A DNA stretch of 64,000 bases, taken from contig JAIXYZ010000013.1 in the NCBI GenBank assembly GCA_027489955.1, positions 620,001 through 684,000 on the forward strand, given 5' to 3'. The position numbers and the translations under genes were made by a program. The DNA is from Hyphomicrobiales bacterium. Lineage in GTDB: Bacteria; Pseudomonadota; Alphaproteobacteria; Rhizobiales; Beijerinckiaceae. Positions 63,184 through 64,000 of this stretch are shown here, one piece after another (positions within the stretch are counted from its first letter, which is position 1; each line of letters opens with the position of its first letter). The notes beneath the pieces are model-generated. The model was not told where the DNA came from, did no database searches, and saw only the letters and a list, made by a program, of their open reading frames with translations.

Positions 63184-64000
63184 GCGGCTGGCTCCTCGCG
63201 CGGCGCGTCCGCATCGTCGCCCTCGTCGCCATAGCCGATCATGTGGAGCGGCCGGGCCTCGAGCCCCTGCGTCCTGCACCAGTGGACGAGCGCGTCCTCC
63301 TCGCCGTGGGTCACCCACACCTCGCCGGCCCCGGTCTCGCGGATCGTGGCGCACAGATCGTCCCAGTCGGAATGGTCCGACACGATGAGCGGCAGCTCGA
63401 CGCCCTTCTGCCGCGCCCGCGCGCGCACCCGCATCCAGCCCGACGCGAAGCTCGTCACCGGATCGGGAAAGCGGCGCGCCCACAGATCCTGGATGGCGGA
63501 GGGCGGGCAGATCACGATCTCCCCGCCGAGCTTGCCGCGCTCGGCGGCAACTACCTTGCGCACCTCGCCCAGCGGCACGCCCTCGGCCTTGTACAGGTCG
63601 GTCAGCCGCTCCATCGCGCCGTGGACGTAGATGGGCCGGTCGTAGCCCGCCTCGCGCAGCAGGGCCATCAGCCGCTGCGCCTTGCCGAGGGCGTAGGCGC
63701 CGACGATGTGGGCCCGGTCGGGAAACAGGGCGAGCGAATCGAGCAGCTTGCGCACCTCGGACGCCAGGTCCGGATGGCGGAAGACCGGCAGGCCGAACGT
63801 CGCCTCGGTGATGAAGACGTCACACGCGATGGGCTCGAAGGGCAGGCAGGTGGGGTCCCGCGCGCGCTTGTAGTCGCCGGATGCGACGATGCGGCATCCG
63901 CCCGCCTCGATGAGGATCTGCGCCGAGCCGAGTACGTGGCCCGCCGGGCGGAAGGTGACGCGGGCATCGCCGATGGCGACGCTCTCGCCGAGCCGGGCTT
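63180..64000 (-). CDS. ligase-associated metallo-beta-lactamase-fold DNA exonuclease (5' end beyond window)
   Basis: The last 273 or so residues of a metallo-beta-lactamase/beta-CASP nuclease are visible. They run from FRPAGHVLGSAQI, which holds the motif 3 His, through VASGDYKRARDPTC (metal Asp) and AHIVGAYALGKAQRLM, to LIVSDHSDWDDL near the end. It is the partner of the coupled ATP-dependent ligase. In other genomes the pair stands with an Lhr-type helicase and a calcineurin-like phosphoesterase, which would lie outside this window. Its start is cut off at base 64000. Confidence 0.9.
   Translation of the reverse strand, partial: ARLGESVAIGDARVTFRPAGHVLGSAQILIEAGGCRIVASGDYKRARDPTCLPFEPIACDVFITEATFGLPVFRHPDLASEVRKLLDSLALFPDRAHIVGAYALGKAQRLMALLREAGYDRPIYVHGAMERLTDLYKAEGVPLGEVRKVVAAERGKLGGEIVICPPSAIQDLWARRFPDPVTSFASGWMRVRARARQKGVELPLIVSDHSDWDDLCATIRETGAGEVWVTHGEEDALVHWCRTQGLEARPLHMIGYGDEGDDADAPREEPAA

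Overview
The window is a GC-rich (roughly two-thirds G+C), gene-dense chromosomal segment from an alphaproteobacterium, most probably of the order Hyphomicrobiales (Rhizobiales). This rests on the cycM / kdsB-pheA arrangement, a class I lysyl-tRNA synthetase, a two-domain dCTP deaminase, the yejABEF and dnaX-ybaB-recR operons, the DUF4212/ActP-type symporter under a LuxR-type regulator, and the ATP-dependent ligase with its associated exonuclease. I see no rRNA, CRISPR array, insertion sequence, integrase or prophage. This is core-genome sequence with a few accessory-looking islands, and the genus cannot be fixed from it.

Layout. 1-0.6 kb: a cold-shock gene behind two tandem 5'-UTR hairpins, and a small unknown gene. 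0.6-7.8 kb: branched-chain amino acid synthesis (promoter, LILV leader peptide and terminator hairpin, then ilvB, an Asp/Glu racemase, a GST, ilvN, a LysE exporter, a TetR regulator with a visible operator, and ilvC). 7.8-15.1 kb: DedA, a NitT/TauT-type ABC importer, pdxY, an EEP-family hydrolase, PhzF and a Nudix enzyme. 15.1-19.2 kb: tRNA-Lys, a LysM/BON protein, small envelope proteins, mog, and a GlcG-like protein with the urate oxidase PuuD. 19.3-22.3 kb: SRP RNA-dnaX-ybaB-recR. 22.5-26.9 kb: HIT, nudC, GNAT, pheA, kdsB, cycM. 27-32.8 kb: the oligopeptide (microcin C type) importer yejABEF, whose Tat-signal-bearing first gene has no ATG, GTG or TTG start in the right place.

32.9-40.8 kb: deoB; arginine synthesis (argD-argF, with argE on the opposite strand and hslO coupled to argF), preceded by a sigma70-like promoter, an Arg-rich short ORF and a terminator; then apaG, a CDP-alcohol phosphatidyltransferase and a Dcd-like deaminase. 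40.8-45.6 kb: an ATPase-less SbmA/YddA-like membrane protein coupled to a Rossmann-like unknown, glutathione-dependent formaldehyde dehydrogenase, a membrane-anchored TAXI-type binding protein and tRNA-Gly. 45.7-51.1 kb: SDR and DapA-like enzymes, a SCO copper chaperone, a GT2 glycosyltransferase with an MshEN-like N-terminus, and a periplasmic binding protein. 51.2-57.5 kb: lysK, an S24 self-cleaving-type repressor, DUF952-pyrD, MATE, and a small membrane protein with a LuxR-type response regulator. 57.6-61.5 kb: DUF4212 and symporter genes with paired direct repeats upstream, then small membrane proteins. 61.5-64 kb: an ATP-dependent DNA ligase coupled to a metallo-beta-lactamase-fold exonuclease that runs off the window.

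Genes are packed with many 1- or 4-nt start/stop overlaps, and several convergent pairs overlap at their 3' ends by 14 to 99 bp. Both amino-acid operons (ilv and arg) carry candidate leader-peptide attenuators, which together with the coupled genes of unknown role are the most rewarding parts to follow up.
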